A DNA stretch of 64,000 bases, taken from contig DATLTC010000010.1 of the NCBI GenBank assembly GCA_035533755.1, forward strand, positions 93,841-157,840, in the 5' to 3' direction. The DNA is from Gemmatimonadaceae bacterium. GTDB lineage: Bacteria; Gemmatimonadota; Gemmatimonadetes; Gemmatimonadales; Gemmatimonadaceae. Both the position numbers and the translations under genes were made by a program. Positions 27,313-38,200 of this stretch are shown piece after piece. A model generated the notes under the pieces. The model searched no databases and had not been told where the DNA came from. It was given only the letters and a program-made list of their open reading frames with translations. Every line of letters starts with the position of its first letter. Position 1 is the stretch's first letter.

Positions 27313-28376
27313 GCCTCCGCGACCGTCTTGTCGACGCGCTGGCCAAGGCCGAGGAAGTCGAGCGCGCGCTGTCCGACCCCGCCACGCTCCGCGACCCCCG
27401 CAGGTTCGCGGAACTGGGGCGGGAACACCGCCGCCTGACACCGCTGGTCGAGCTGGCCGCGCGGCTCACGAAAGAAGAGAACGAGCTCGTGCAGTCGCGC
27501 GAGCTCGTTTCCGTTGACGACCCCGAGATGGCGGCCGAGGCCACGGCCGAGGTCGCGCGCCTCACGGCGTCCATCGCCGAGATGGAAGAGCGCCTCAAGC
27601 CGATGATCGTGCCCCACGATCCCCTCGACGATCGCAACGCCATCGTCGAGATCCGCGGCGGCACCGGGGGCGACGAGGCCGCGCTGTTCGCGGCCGACCT
27701 CTATCGCATGTACACCCGCTACTGCGAGCGGCAGGGCTGGCGCATCGAGGTCATGGCGTACTCCGAAGGCACCCTCGGCGGCGTCAAGGAAGTGATCTTC
27801 AAGGTCTCCGGCGACGGGCCGTTCGGCGCCATGCGCTGGGAGTCGGGCGTCCACCGCGTGCAGCGCGTGCCCGCCACCGAGAGCCAGGGCCGCATCCATA
27901 CCTCCGCCGCCACCGTGGCCGTGCTCCCCGAGGCCGAGGAGGTGGACGTGAAGATCGAGGACAAGGATCTGCGCATCGACGTGTTCCGCGCCTCGGGACC
28001 GGGCGGGCAGGGCGTGAACACCACCGACTCCGCCGTGCGCATCACGCACCTCGCCACCGGCATCGTGATCAGCCAGCAGGACCAGCGTTCGCAGATCCAG
28101 AACAAGGCCAAGGCCATGGAGGTGCTGCGCGCGCGGCTGCTCGATCTGCGCCTGGCCGAGCGCGAAGCCGAGCGGGCCCGCATGCGCAAGACGCAGGTGG
28201 GCACCGGCGACCGCTCGGCCAAGATCCGCACGTACAACTTTCCGCAGAGCCGCATCACCGACCATCGCATCGGGTACACCACGCACGACCTCCAGGGCGT
28301 GCTCGACGGCGACATCGGCGATCTCATCGAGGCCCTGCGCCTGGCCGACGTGGAGGAGCGCCTGAGTGGCACCTGA
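27309..28376 (+). CDS. prfA: peptide chain release factor 1
   Basis: 355 residues if started at CTG 27309. RF1 reads UAA and UAG and releases the finished protein. The PAT codon-reading motif is in [15 protein letters not shown], and the catalytic GGQ in [18 protein letters not shown], which PrmC methylates. Expected N-terminal sequence starts at about 27312, where no ATG, GTG or TTG exists in frame: the next ATG is at about 27526 and the nearest GTGs are inside rpmE. CTG 27309 overlaps the rpmE stop as CTGA, so coupled re-initiation is plausible. The stop overlaps prmC. Confidence 0.9.
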   Translation: MSLRDRLVDALAKAEEVERALSDPATLRDPRRFAELGREHRRLTPLVELAARLTKEENELVQSRELVSVDDPEMAAEATAEVARLTASIAEMEERLKPMIVPHDPLDDRNAIVEIRGGTGGDEAALFAADLYRMYTRYCERQGWRIEVMAYSEGTLGGVKEVIFKVSGDGPFGAMRWESGVHRVQRVPATESQGRIHTSAATVAVLPEAEEVDVKIEDKDLRIDVFRASGPGGQGVNTTDSAVRITHLATGIVISQQDQRSQIQNKAKAMEVLRARLLDLRLAEREAERARMRKTQVGTGDRSAKIRTYNFPQSRITDHRIGYTTHDLQGVLDGDIGDLIEALRLADVEERLSGT

Positions 28377-29292
28377 TCGCCGGCCGCCACTGTCGGGCGC
28401 CACGCCGCTCGTCGCGCAAACGGCCACGTTCAGCGTGGACGCGGTGCTCGAGCAGACGGCCGGTGAACTCGCGCGGCTCGGGCTGCCCAACGCCGTGGGC
28501 GGCGCGCACGAGATCGTCGCCGCGCTGCTCGACGTGGGCCGCCACTGGCCGGCGCTGCACGGTGCCGCGCCGGCCGACGCCATGCTGGTGGTCCGCGCGC
28601 TGCATGCGGCGCGGCGGCTGGCCCGCGGCATGCCGTTCCAGTACGCGGTGGGGCGCGCGGCGTTCCGCGGCCTCACGCTCGAGGTGGACGAGCGGGTGCT
28701 CATCCCGCGTCCCGAGACCGAGATGCTGGTGGAGCTCGTGCTCGAGCTCACGCGCGACGCGCGCGGCGGCACGGCGATCGACGTGGGCACGGGGTCGGGG
28801 GCGATCGCGCTGGCGCTGGCGCAGGAGGGGACGTTCGACCGTGTGATCGGCACCGACATCTCCACGGATGCGCTGACGGTGGCGCGATGCAACGCGGCGG
28901 CGCTGGCCGGCCGGCTGCACGCGCCGGTCGAATTCCGGCATGGTTCGCTGCTCGGCCCGGTGGCCGGCGAACGGGCGCGGGCGATCGTGTCCAATCCGCC
29001 CTACATTGCCTTCGAAGAGGCGGCCGCGCTGCCCAACGCGGTGCGCGACTGGGAGCCGGCGCTGGCGCTGCTCAGCGCCGACAACGGGCTGGCGGTCACG
29101 CGCCGGTTGGTGCGCGAGTCCGCAGCGCGGTTGGCCGAGGGCGGGGTGCTGGCGCTGGAAGTGGACGCGCGGCGCGCCGCGCTGGTGGCGGAGATGGTCT
29201 CCGCCGAAGCAGGTTTCACCCACGTCTCGGTGAGGCTCGACCTCGCCGGACGCGAACGCTACGTCATCGCACGCCGACGGGAGTTGACATGA
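28366..29292 (+). CDS. prmC: release factor glutamine methyltransferase
   Basis: 308 residues from GTG 28366, overlapping the end of prfA by 11 bp. It methylates the Gln of the GGQ motif of release factors, here the product of the gene directly upstream. The SAM-binding [14 protein letters not shown] is near residue 140, and the substrate-binding NPPY motif is in [10 protein letters not shown]. An RPETEML motif precedes the SAM domain. The last ATG-TGA overlap (4 nt) leads into the YlbF-like gene. Confidence 0.93.
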   Translation: MAPDRRPPLSGATPLVAQTATFSVDAVLEQTAGELARLGLPNAVGGAHEIVAALLDVGRHWPALHGAAPADAMLVVRALHAARRLARGMPFQYAVGRAAFRGLTLEVDERVLIPRPETEMLVELVLELTRDARGGTAIDVGTGSGAIALALAQEGTFDRVIGTDISTDALTVARCNAAALAGRLHAPVEFRHGSLLGPVAGERARAIVSNPPYIAFEEAAALPNAVRDWEPALALLSADNGLAVTRRLVRESAARLAEGGVLALEVDARRAALVAEMVSAEAGFTHVSVRLDLAGRERYVIARRRELT

Positions 29293-29642
29293 TCGAGGAG
29301 AAAGCCAAGGAGCTGGGCCGGTTGATCGGCCAGAGCGCGGAATATCAGGCCCTCAAGCGCGCCAACGAGGCGCTGGCCGAGGACAAGGACGCGGTGGCGC
29401 TGCTGCGCCAGATGGAGAACCTGCGGCTCGACGCCCAGCGCATGATGGCGGGCGGGGAACGGCCCACGCACGAGATGGAGGAGCAGCTGGACGCGCTGCT
29501 CGGCAAGGTGCAGGGGCAGGCGGTGTATCAGCGCCTGATCGTGGCCCAGGAGAATTTCGACAAGACGATGTCCAAGGTGAATGATTGGATCCTCGACGGC
29601 ATCGAGAAGGGTGCGGCGAGTCCGATCATCATGCTCGGGTGA
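29289..29642 (+). CDS. YlbF/YmcA-type small helical protein
   Basis: 117 residues from ATG 29289 (ATGA overlap with prmC). It is entirely helical, with LGRLIGQSAEYQALKRANEAL and DKDAVALLRQMENLRLDAQRM, the pattern of the YlbF family. In Bacillus, YlbF, YmcA and YaaT form a complex affecting competence, biofilm and mRNA processing; its role outside Firmicutes is not established. No partner gene is seen nearby. It is followed 1 bp later by tmk. Confidence 0.75.
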   Translation: MIEEKAKELGRLIGQSAEYQALKRANEALAEDKDAVALLRQMENLRLDAQRMMAGGERPTHEMEEQLDALLGKVQGQAVYQRLIVAQENFDKTMSKVNDWILDGIEKGAASPIIMLG

Positions 29643-29643
29643 C

Positions 29644-30291
29644 ATGGCGCGCGGCCCGCTGATCGTCTTCGAAGGGGCGGAGGGCGCCGGCAAGACCACG
29701 CAACTCCGCCGGCTCGCCTCGTGGCTGGAATCGGGCGGGCGCGTGGTGCATGCGCTGCGCGAGCCCGGCGGCACGCCGTTGGGCGACGAGATCCGGCGGC
29801 TGCTGCTCGATCCGGCGTCCGACATCGCGCCGCGCGCCGAAGCGCTGCTGTTCATGGCGTCGCGGGCCCAGCTCGTGGAGCGGTTGGTGCGGCCGGCACT
29901 GGAGGCGGGGCAGGTGGTGCTGCTCGACCGCTTCTTCCTCTCCACCTACGCGTATCAGGGAGCCGGGCGCGGCCTTCCCGAAGCGCAGGTGCGCCAGGCC
30001 AACGCCGTCGCGACGTCGGGGCTGGTGCCCGATGTCACGCTGCTGCTCACCCTCCCCGTGCGCGAGGGGCTGGCCCGCGCCGAGCGCCGGGGCGCCCGCG
30101 ACCGCATGGAGCAGAACGCCGACGAGTTCCACCACCGCGTGTCCGAAGCGTTCACCACGTTCGCCTCGGCGGCGTGGCAGGCGCAGCACCCGGAGTGCGG
30201 GCCGATCGTGATCGTGGATGCGTCGGGATCGGAAGACGCCGTGTTCGCGCGCGTCCGGGCGGCGGTCGAGGACCGGCTCCGGATCAGCTAG
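29644..30291 (+). CDS. tmk: thymidylate kinase
   Basis: 215 residues from ATG 29644. It phosphorylates dTMP to dTDP. The P-loop FEGAEGAGKTTQ opens the protein; LREPGGTPLGDEIR and the DR motif LLDRFFLSTYAYQGAGRG follow, and the lid region ERRGARDRMEQ lies near residue 150. The convergent VKOR gene overlaps the last 8 bp. It is the last gene of the rpmE-prfA-prmC-ylbF run. Confidence 0.94.
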   Translation: MARGPLIVFEGAEGAGKTTQLRRLASWLESGGRVVHALREPGGTPLGDEIRRLLLDPASDIAPRAEALLFMASRAQLVERLVRPALEAGQVVLLDRFFLSTYAYQGAGRGLPEAQVRQANAVATSGLVPDVTLLLTLPVREGLARAERRGARDRMEQNADEFHHRVSEAFTTFASAAWQAQHPECGPIVIVDASGSEDAVFARVRAAVEDRLRIS

Positions 30292-30742
30292 CCTGGCCGG
30301 CCCGCGGGCGCAGCGGGTCGCTCATCACCTGGATCACGAGCAGGGCCAGCACCAGCACGTGGATGGCCGTGCACCACGCGCAGATCTTGCCGACCACTCC
30401 CAGCTCCTGATACACGAGCCAGAGCACGTTCGCCGTGCCGGCCAGCACCCAGCCGAACCCCGCGGCGCGCAGCCACGCCGGCTCCGCTCGCTCGCCGGCG
30501 CGCGACGTGAGCAGCGCCAGCACGAGCGCCACGACGAACCAGACCAGCCCCCACACCGCCACGGGAACACCGAGCATGAAGGCGGACGCACTGGTGAGCA
30601 CCTGCTCGCAATTCACGAGCGGCCCCCCGCTGCACACGAGGGGCACGTTGCTGTCATAGTGGAGCAGCGTGAGGTAGCCGGCGATCAACAGCCCGGCTAC
30701 CGAGAACGCCACCCGCAGGCGGTCGTAGGACCGCAGCCGCAT
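30284..30742 (-). CDS. vitamin K epoxide reductase family protein
   Basis: 152 residues with four or five hydrophobic helices. It carries the loop cysteines in LVCSGGPLVNCEQ and the active-site pair CAWC near residue 125, before the last helix. Bacterial VKOR homologues reoxidise a DsbA-like or thioredoxin-like partner and pass electrons to quinone. The gene directly upstream encodes a membrane-anchored protein with CPYC, probably its partner. Its start overlaps that gene's stop by one base (TGATG). Confidence 0.88.
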   Translation of the reverse strand: MRLRSYDRLRVAFSVAGLLIAGYLTLLHYDSNVPLVCSGGPLVNCEQVLTSASAFMLGVPVAVWGLVWFVVALVLALLTSRAGERAEPAWLRAAGFGWVLAGTANVLWLVYQELGVVGKICAWCTAIHVLVLALLVIQVMSDPLRPRAGQAS

Positions 30743-31626
30743 CAGGGCACCTTGCTTGGCAGTGCCTTCACGGCCTTCGTGACGGCGGCGCCCGAGCAGA
30801 CGGCCGCCGGCTGGTTGCCGTCCACGGCGCAGATGGCGGCCGTGATCTCATTGGCGTTGGCCAGAATCGCCTGCGCCGCGGCCCCGGATCCGCTGGGCAG
30901 CGTGGCGGCGAGATCGGCCTGCGTCCGGCCCGCGAGCACGCCCGGGTTGAACGGCGACCCGCTCCACATGTAGCGCCCACCGATCAGCATGAACGGGATG
31001 CCGCCGGCGCTGGCCTTGTCGAGGAAGGGCGGACCGTCGTACTTCTCCAACAGGGCTTCCTGCGCCGGCGTGGGGGCTTCGAGCATCGGATACCGGCCGT
31101 CCACGGGCTCGGCGTCCTGCAACTCCACCGACCGGAACTCGATGTACGGGCTCGTGTAGGCGCCGCCGTGGAACGAGAACGTCGGCGTGCTGGCGTACAC
31201 GTCCACGGACGACGACGCCGAGTACGACAATCCGCTGAAGCTGCCGAATCGCGAGAGGGCGGCGATCACCGACCAGCGGGCCGCGGCGCAGTACGGGCAG
31301 TAGAGCGCGCCGATGTAGAGCACCTCCGGCTTGCCGCTGGCCGTGTCGGCGGCGCCCACGAACACCGGCACGGTGGCGCCGGTGGTCCCGGCCTGCTCCC
31401 ATGTTGCCGGCGGGATCGACGTGAAGTTGGCCATCACCGGGGCCGGCACGGGCGTGGGCGGCGCGGCCGTCGCCGCTGCCGGCGCCGAAGCGCGGCGGTG
31501 GTTGACGGCGAACGCGACCGTGGCCACGAGCGCCACCGCGACCACCACCAGCAGCGAGTTCATTCTCTTGGGGCGTCCGGGGGCGTTGCCGCCCGTCGCC
31601 GGTGCATCCGTCGGTTTCCCAGCCAT
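30742..31626 (-). CDS. DUF929-like thiol protein, membrane anchored
   Basis: 294 residues. One transmembrane helix (about 24-42) is followed by an Ala/Pro linker and an extracytoplasmic domain. The motif [19 protein letters not shown] places a CxxC at about residues 110-113 in a thioredoxin-like setting. [24 protein letters not shown] and [16 protein letters not shown] (with the cis-Pro-like IPF) agree with the DUF929 family. It lies directly upstream of the VKOR gene and shares its transcript, so it is the likely substrate or donor in disulfide formation. Confidence 0.8.
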   Translation of the reverse strand: MAGKPTDAPATGGNAPGRPKRMNSLLVVVAVALVATVAFAVNHRRASAPAAATAAPPTPVPAPVMANFTSIPPATWEQAGTTGATVPVFVGAADTASGKPEVLYIGALYCPYCAAARWSVIAALSRFGSFSGLSYSASSSVDVYASTPTFSFHGGAYTSPYIEFRSVELQDAEPVDGRYPMLEAPTPAQEALLEKYDGPPFLDKASAGGIPFMLIGGRYMWSGSPFNPGVLAGRTQADLAATLPSGSGAAAQAILANANEITAAICAVDGNQPAAVCSGAAVTKAVKALPSKVP

Positions 31627-31641
31627 GAATGCTTCTCCAGT

Positions 31642-32304
31642 TCAGCGTTCGATGACGCGCACGCCCTTCGGTACCACGAATCGGAATGCCGTCGCGCTCA
31701 CCGGCACGTTCACCTGCAGATCGGTGAGCCGCACGCGGCGCGTGACGCCGTTGGCCTGTACCACTTCGAATTGCCTGATGTAGCCGTCGCCGTCGTCCAC
31801 CCACACACGGGCGCTGGTGAACGCCGTGGGGCCATTGGGCTTGGGTTGGAGGATCACCTCGCGCGTCGGCCGGCCGTCCACCGTGTCGGCGCCGGCGTCG
31901 GCGATCGCGTACTTGGCGAACGGATCGTCCAGGAACTGGCTGGTGAGATCCACCGTGCCGCTGCCGCCCGCGGGCGCCGCTTCCCTGATCACCTGATCGG
32001 GCGCGCTGCTCGGCAGGTACAGCCAGAGATAGGTGCCGTCGGACACGATCTGATCGCCGTCGGGATCGTGGAATCGCACGGCCAGCCGGTCGGGGCGGCG
32101 CTGCTCGTATTCGCCCGTGGCGCGCGCCGACGTGCCGGTGAGCGAGTTGGACACGGTCTGCTCGAACGCCGCCCGCAGGGTGCGCACGTCCTTCCACACC
32201 GTCACGGCGTGCTGCACGGCGGCGCGCGCCGGTTGCTGCGCCGGCAAGGCGGCGGTGAAAGCGGCGAGCGCCGCGGCAACGAATCCTACGCGAAGGCCTG
32301 GCAT
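31642..32304 (-). CDS. lolA: outer-membrane lipoprotein carrier LolA-like protein
   Basis: 220 residues from ATG 32304; the frame is open upstream only as a shadow. A signal peptide ends near residue 22 (ALPAQQ). The mature part has the LolA pattern: TLRAAFEQTVSN, FHDPDGDQIVSDGTYLWLYLP and ILQPKPNGP. LolA carries lipoproteins across the periplasm to the outer membrane. It agrees with lnt and the lipoprotein signals in this window. No lolCDE is present. It is 15 bp upstream of the DUF929 gene and 50 bp downstream of the DAHP synthase gene. Confidence 0.85.
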   Translation of the reverse strand: MPGLRVGFVAAALAAFTAALPAQQPARAAVQHAVTVWKDVRTLRAAFEQTVSNSLTGTSARATGEYEQRRPDRLAVRFHDPDGDQIVSDGTYLWLYLPSSAPDQVIREAAPAGGSGTVDLTSQFLDDPFAKYAIADAGADTVDGRPTREVILQPKPNGPTAFTSARVWVDDGDGYIRQFEVVQANGVTRRVRLTDLQVNVPVSATAFRFVVPKGVRVIER

Positions 32305-32354
32305 GGGGGTTCCGTACGCAGGGACGCCGCGCGATGGCGCGGCGTCTGAATGTG

Positions 32355-33407
32355 CTACCCGACCGACACCGGCGCCGTTCCCGGCGTCGGGGTCACCGAG
32401 CGGCCGATGGCGCTGGCGATGGCGCGAATCTCTCCCACCAGGCGCGCGAACTGCTCGGGATACAACGACTGCCCGCCGTCGGAGAGCGCACGATCCGGCG
32501 TGGGGTGCACTTCGACGATGATGCCGTCGGCGCCGGCGGCGATGGCGGCCCGCGCCATCGGCGTGACCTTCTCGCGCAATCCGGTGGCGTGGCTCGGGTC
32601 GGCGATCATCGGCAGGTGCGACAGCTTCTGCACCACCGGGATCGCCGTGAGGTCGAACAGGTTGCGCGTGGTGGTATCGAAGCTGCGGATGCCGCGCTCG
32701 CACAGAATCACCTGGCTGTTGCCCTCGGCCAGGATGTACTCGGCGCTCATCAGCAGGTCGGTGATCGTGGCCGCCATGCCGCGCTTGAGCAGCACCGGCT
32801 TGCCGATGCGGCCCACGGCGCGGAGGAGCGAGTAGTTCTGCATGTTGCGGGCGCCGATCTGGATGCAGTCGGCGTACTGGGCCACGAGGTGCGCGCCCTC
32901 CTCGTCCAGGGCTTCGGTGACGATGGGCAGTCCAGTCTCGCGCTTGGCCAGGGCCAGCATCTCGAGGCCCTTCTTGCCCAGTCCCTGGAACGCGTACGGC
33001 GAGCTGCGCGGTTTGAACGCGCCGCCGCGCAGCGCCGAGGCGCCGGCCGCGCGCACGGCTCGCGCCGCGGTCACGATCTGATGCTCGTTCTCCACCGAGC
33101 AGGGGCCGGCGATGATCGCCACGTCGCGCCCGCCGAACGACACGCCCGGCGCGATCGTGACCACCGTATTCTGCGGCTGCCACTCGCGCGACACCTGCTT
33201 GTACGGCTTGGAGACGTGGATGACCTCGGCCACGCCGGGCATCGCCTCGATGCGCGACGAGTCCACGCGTCCGTCGTTGCCCACCAGGCCGACGGCGGTG
33301 CGCTGCTCGCCCGGCATGGAGCGCGCCTGGTATCCCATCTCCTCGATCACATGGACGACGCGTTCCACCTGCTCGGACGTCGCGCCGTGCTGCATCACCA
33401 CCAGCAT
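32355..33407 (-). CDS. aroF: 3-deoxy-7-phosphoheptulonate synthase, type I-beta
   Basis: 350 residues from ATG 33407; the 30 extra upstream codons are not family-like. It condenses phosphoenolpyruvate and erythrose-4-phosphate, the first step to aromatic amino acids. The N-terminal 70 residues ([25 protein letters not shown]) form the ferredoxin-like regulatory domain known from Thermotoga-type enzymes. The barrel has [41 protein letters not shown] and [11 protein letters not shown]. End-product control by tyrosine or phenylalanine through the N-terminal domain is family knowledge. Confidence 0.93.
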   Translation of the reverse strand: MLVVMQHGATSEQVERVVHVIEEMGYQARSMPGEQRTAVGLVGNDGRVDSSRIEAMPGVAEVIHVSKPYKQVSREWQPQNTVVTIAPGVSFGGRDVAIIAGPCSVENEHQIVTAARAVRAAGASALRGGAFKPRSSPYAFQGLGKKGLEMLALAKRETGLPIVTEALDEEGAHLVAQYADCIQIGARNMQNYSLLRAVGRIGKPVLLKRGMAATITDLLMSAEYILAEGNSQVILCERGIRSFDTTTRNLFDLTAIPVVQKLSHLPMIADPSHATGLREKVTPMARAAIAAGADGIIVEVHPTPDRALSDGGQSLYPEQFARLVGEIRAIASAIGRSVTPTPGTAPVSVG

Positions 33408-33417
33408 GTCGATTCCC

Positions 33418-34176
33418 CTAGATGTCGGTCTGCCAGCCGTCGCGAGCGACCACCAGCGGACCCCTGTATCGCGCCGCGACCGCGGCCGAGATGTCAACGG
33501 TTTCCACCGGCGGATAGAAGTGCGTGAGCACCAGCCGCCGGGGCGACGCCAATTCCGCGAGCTCGCCGCACCGTTCCGGCGTCAGATGCTCCGGGATGGC
33601 CATGGCCTCGGGGAGCGAGCACTCGCACAGCAACAGATCGCACCCTCGCGCCCACGCCGCGAGCGCCGGATCGAACCCGGTGTCCCCCGTGTAGACGAGC
33701 CGGTGCGCGCCGGCCGTGACGGAATATGCCACACTCTCCGCCGTATGGGGAACCTTGAGCGCTTCCAGCGCCACCCCTCCGGCCAGCGCCAGGGGGGCTC
33801 CGGGAGCGATTTCCACCACACGCAGAGGGAATCCTGGCTCCAGGACCCAGGTTCCGTGGGCCGCCGCCAGGCGCTGCATGAGGTCGGCCGTGCCCACGGG
33901 TCCGACCAGGTCCAGCGGGGCGCTCCGCGGAGGCAGGAGGCCGTACTTCCACGCGAAGATCAGCGTCGGCAGGTCGCCGTGGTGATCGATGTGGAAGTGG
34001 GTGAGCGCCACGTGGGTGATGGCCGGCCAGGGCAGGGCCAGCTCGGCCAGCCGCCGGGTGACGCCGCTCCCGCAGTCCAGCAGCAGCCGCACCTCGGCGT
34101 GCTCCACCAGGTATCCGGCGCAGGACCGCCCGGGGGAGAGGGCGATCGTTCCCGTGCCCAGCGTGGTGAGCCGCAT
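33418..34176 (-). CDS. MBL-fold hydrolase, RNase Z-like
   Basis: 252 residues from ATG 34176, overlapping the upstream stop by one base (TGATG). The start [25 protein letters not shown] and the motif [13 protein letters not shown] fit the RNase Z/ElaC-related group; TGDTGFDP and the late LTHFYPP supply further metal ligands. It is shorter than true RNase Z and lacks an obvious exosite arm, so it may act on another phosphodiester or ester. It stands between the FlgD-like secreted protein gene and the DAHP synthase gene. Confidence 0.82.
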   Translation of the reverse strand: MRLTTLGTGTIALSPGRSCAGYLVEHAEVRLLLDCGSGVTRRLAELALPWPAITHVALTHFHIDHHGDLPTLIFAWKYGLLPPRSAPLDLVGPVGTADLMQRLAAAHGTWVLEPGFPLRVVEIAPGAPLALAGGVALEALKVPHTAESVAYSVTAGAHRLVYTGDTGFDPALAAWARGCDLLLCECSLPEAMAIPEHLTPERCGELAELASPRRLVLTHFYPPVETVDISAAVAARYRGPLVVARDGWQTDI

Positions 34177-35213
34177 CAGCGCCCGACGAACAGGATCTTC
34201 TTGACCTGATCCACGTCCTGCGTACGGAGCCGGACAAAATAGACGCCCGGCGGCACGGTGCGGCCGGTGGCGTCGGTGCCGTCCCATTCGAACCGTGGGT
34301 CGCACCCGCTCTGGCCCTGATCGAGGTTACGCCCGTATTCGCCGGCCGCCATCGAGCTGCCCTGATTGGGGCCGGGCACGATCGTCTTCACCGGATCGCC
34401 GCGCAGATTGTAGATGTCCACGTGCACCACGTCCGACGTCGCGAGATCGAACCAGAAGCAGGTGACGGCCGAGTTGGCGTTGGGGAACGGGTTCGGAAAA
34501 TTCTGATACAGCACGGTGGTGCGGGCCGTGCCGAGGATGACGAACGTGGCGTTGCTCGCGGCGACCGACGTGTCGGTGGCGGCGCCGCTGGCCGCGCGGG
34601 CGACCACGAACCACCGGTACGGGGTCTGCGCCTGGAGGTCGATGGGCACGGTGTACGTGGTGTCGCGCAGGAACTGCGTGAGGAACTCGACGACGTTGGT
34701 TTTGGCGTTCACCACGCTCAGGTCGTAGAGCCACGGTCCCGGGGGCGACGTGATCCGGCTGCTGTGCCAGACGAACGTGGGGCGGGTGGTGCCCACCGAC
34801 ACGTTGTTGAAGCCGTTGGGCGACAGCAGGCCGAGCCACCCCTGCACGTGTTTGGCCTGGCTGATCTCCTCGGAGAACTGGCGGCCGTTGGCGGAGATGC
34901 CGCGCAGCCGGAAGTACACGGTGGCGTGCTCGGGCAGCAGCCGCGGCAGGAAGAAGCTGGCCGTGTCGCCGGTGCGCGTGGCCGAGTAGAGCGGGTTGGC
35001 GAAGTCCGGCGTGTTGGCGATGTCCAACTGCAGCGTGATCGGGCGCAGCGAGTCGGTGGCCCCCACGGTGTGGGCGGCCAGGTACGGGGCCGCGGAAATG
35101 CTGTCGCCGCCGGGCAGCGGCAGCGTGGCCAACTGCGCGGCGGCGCGCGCGCGCGGAAGCAGAGCGAGGGCGGCGGTGAGCGCCACCCCGCGCAGGACGG
35201 CGGAGCGCGTCAT
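34176..35213 (-). CDS. exported protein with FlgD/T9SS-like C-terminal domain
   Basis: 345 residues from ATG 35213. A signal peptide ends near residue 26 (RARAAAQ). The body contains fibronectin-like strands (for example ATVYFRLRGISANGRQFSE and TPYRWFVVARAASG). The last 110 residues begin LYQNFPNPFPNANSAVTCFWF and end GVYFVRLRTQDVDQVKKILFVG, the pattern shared by FlgD Ig-like folds and type-IX secretion sorting domains. This suggests surface or secreted location. It overlaps the smc stop as ATGA, so it is transcribed with smc. Confidence 0.75.
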   Translation of the reverse strand: MTRSAVLRGVALTAALALLPRARAAAQLATLPLPGGDSISAAPYLAAHTVGATDSLRPITLQLDIANTPDFANPLYSATRTGDTASFFLPRLLPEHATVYFRLRGISANGRQFSEEISQAKHVQGWLGLLSPNGFNNVSVGTTRPTFVWHSSRITSPPGPWLYDLSVVNAKTNVVEFLTQFLRDTTYTVPIDLQAQTPYRWFVVARAASGAATDTSVAASNATFVILGTARTTVLYQNFPNPFPNANSAVTCFWFDLATSDVVHVDIYNLRGDPVKTIVPGPNQGSSMAAGEYGRNLDQGQSGCDPRFEWDGTDATGRTVPPGVYFVRLRTQDVDQVKKILFVGR

Positions 35214-38200
35214 GCCGTGGCGGCGGTCTCCGCGGCTTCCGCCATCGGCCGTTCGTCCACCGGGGCGCCTTTCATGCGCACGCTCACCAGCGACGAGACG
35301 CCCGGCTCCTGCATCGTCACGCCGTATACGGCGTCGGCCGCTTCGGTGGTGGTGCGCGGGTTGTGCGTGATCACGATGAATTGCGTCTTCTGCTTGAACT
35401 CGGTGAGCATGCGCACGAACCGGCCGATGTTGGCGTCGTCGAGCGGCGCGTCCACCTCGTCGAGCAGGCAGAACGGACTGGGCTTGGTGAGGAAGATGCC
35501 GAACAGCAGCGACAGCGCCACCAGGGCCCGCTCGCCGCTGGACAGCAGGTGGATGCGCTGGGTGCGCTTGCCGCGCGGCGACGCGTGGATCTCGATGTCG
35601 CAATCCAGCGGGGCCTCGGGATTCTCCAGCCGCAGGTCGCATTCGCCGCCGCCGAACAGCGTCATGAAGATCTGGCGGAAGTTCTCGCGCACCTGCACGA
35701 ACGTCTGCAGGAACATGTCGCGCGCCGTGAGATCGATCTCGCGAATGGCCTGGGCCAGCGAATTCTTGGCCTCGTTGAGATCGGCGCGCTGCGTGGTGAG
35801 GAACTCCAGCCGGTGCACGGTCTCGTCGTGCTCCTCGATGGCCAGCGCGTTCACGGGGCCCAGCTGCTCCAACTGCTGGCGCAGGTCGTCGGCCTCGGCG
35901 CGCAGCGTGGGATCGTCCATGTCCAGCGGCTCGGCGCCGGCGATCATCTCGTCCAGCGGCTTGCGCCACTCGGTCTCCAGCCGCTCGCGGATCGCGGCCC
36001 GGCGGCCCGACAGCTCGGCGAACCGCAGTTCGGCGTGGTGCAGCTCATCGGCCATCGCGCTGCCGTCGTGGCGGGCGCGGTCGAGCGCGTGCTCGGCCGC
36101 CGTGAGCGCGGTATCGGTGGCGGCCACGCCCTGCTCGGCCGCCCCCAGTCGCTGCTCGCCGTCGTGCAGCGCGGCGAGGCGGGCGTCGAGATCGGCGCGC
36201 CATGCCGCCATCTGCTCGGCCAGCGCGGCGTCGCTGTCGGACAGCCCGCCCAGCTCGGCGCTCAGCGACTCCAGCCGCTCCGACGCCGAGCGCAATTCCT
36301 CGCTCAGCCGCTGCTCGCGGTCGGCGGCCACCTGGGCGCGCGCCTGCACCTGGGCCTGTTCCACCTGCCACGCGGTGCGCTGCTCGCGGGCGCGTTCCTG
36401 TTCCGCTTCCGACTCGGCCAGCGCGGCGCGGGCCTGGATGATGTCGGCGTCGCGCTCGGCGAGGCCGGTGCGCAGGCCGGCGGTCTCGGTGTCGAACGCC
36501 GCGATCGTGGCCCGCAGTTCGTCGCAGCGGCGGACGAGCCGTCCGGCCAGCTCGGCCGAATCCTGCAGGTCGCGCTCGGTGCGCTGCACGACGCGGCTGG
36601 AATCGGCGTGGCGCTCGGCGGCCTTGCCTACCTGCTGCAGGCCGAGCGCCGCGGCGTTGGCGGTCTCGGTCACGCGCCGCTCCGCCATCTGCAGCGCGCC
36701 GTGCGTGGTCTCCACGGCGGCGGCGGCGGCGCGGCGCGCCTCCTCGCTGGCCGCCAGTTCGGCGCGGAGCGCGAACAGCTCGGCCCGGCGGCGCAGGGGG
36801 CCCGGTCCACCCGTCGCGCCGGGCAGCCACACCGCTCCGCGTCCATCCACGAACGCCGTGCCTTCGGATTCGCTCCGCACCCGGCCCAACAGCGACCGCA
36901 CCCACGCCTGCGCGGGCGTGGCGGCCTCGACGCCCGTGGCGAGCGCGTCGTCGAGCGTGGGCTCGCCGGCGCTGCCCGGCGTCGCGTCCACCGGCAGCAG
37001 GAGCAGCGGCCCCGGGTTGGCCTGCTGGTGCCAACGGCGCACCGCTTCGGCCGCCTGGCGATCGCGCACCAGCACCGCGTGCACCGTGGCGCCCAGGAAC
37101 CGCTCGATGAGCATGGCCGACGCCTGGTCGGCCGACAGGAAGTCGCTGAGCGGACCGAGCACGGCGCCGGCGCCGAACTGGTCGCGCTCCTTGAGCAGGC
37201 GCGCGGCGGCGGGAGCGAGCCCCACGCGCTCGCGTTCCAGCCCTTCGAGCGCGTGCACCTTGCCCTGGAGCGCCGTGAACGACTGCTCCACGCGGGTGAG
37301 CGCGGCGCGGGCTTCGGCGTCGCGCTCCCGCGTCTCGCGGTCGTGCTGGCGCGCCTGCTCCAGCGCGTCGTTGGCCGCCGTGGACTGGGCGCGGGCCGCG
37401 TCGAGGGCCGCCGTGGCGGCTTCGAGGTCGCGCTGCGCGAGGCCGAACGCATCGGTGAGCGCCGCGCGCTCCCCGTCGAGCACGGCGCTCCGCTGCGTGG
37501 TCTCGTCCAGTTCGCGCTGGGCGCGCTCGCGGTCGATCTCGAGGCGGCGCACGCGGTCCTGCACGTCGCGCAGCGCGCGTTCGGCCGTCTCGGCGGCGGC
37601 GCGGGCGGCGCCCACGGCCTCGCGGCTGGCGTCCTCGCGGCGCTGGCGCTCGGCGAGCTCGGTCTCCAGGGCGCCGAGCGCCGAATCGAGCTCGGCGCGC
37701 TCCACGGCGGCGCGGTCGCGCTCCTCGGTGAGGCGGGCGCGGGTGAGTTGCCCGTGCGACGCTTCGGATTCGGCGCGCTCGCGGCGCAGCTGCGCGTTGC
37801 GCTGGCGCTCTTCGGCCACCGCCATCTCGCCGCGGATGTGCTGCGCGCGTTCGCGCTGCTCGGTGACCAGGCGCGACAGCTCGTTGCGCTGCGCCTCGGC
37901 GGTGGCGCGGGCGCCGTGCGCGGCGTCGCGCGCCTGTTCGGCGGCGGCGGCGCGTGCTTCGGCGTCGGGGAGTTGGTCGCGGAGTTCGGCCACGCGCGCC
38001 CCGAGACGGCCCAGTTCGTCGTGCCAGGCGGCCATCTCGCGCGCCGCGAGGGCGATCTCGACCGTGAACCGGCGGGCGCTCAGCTCGGCGTACCGCTCGG
38101 CGCGACGGCGCTGTCGGGCCAGCGAGCGCACCTGCGTGGTGACCTCGGCGATGAGGTCGTCCAGCCGCTGGAGATCGACCGTCGTCTCCTCCAGGCGCCG

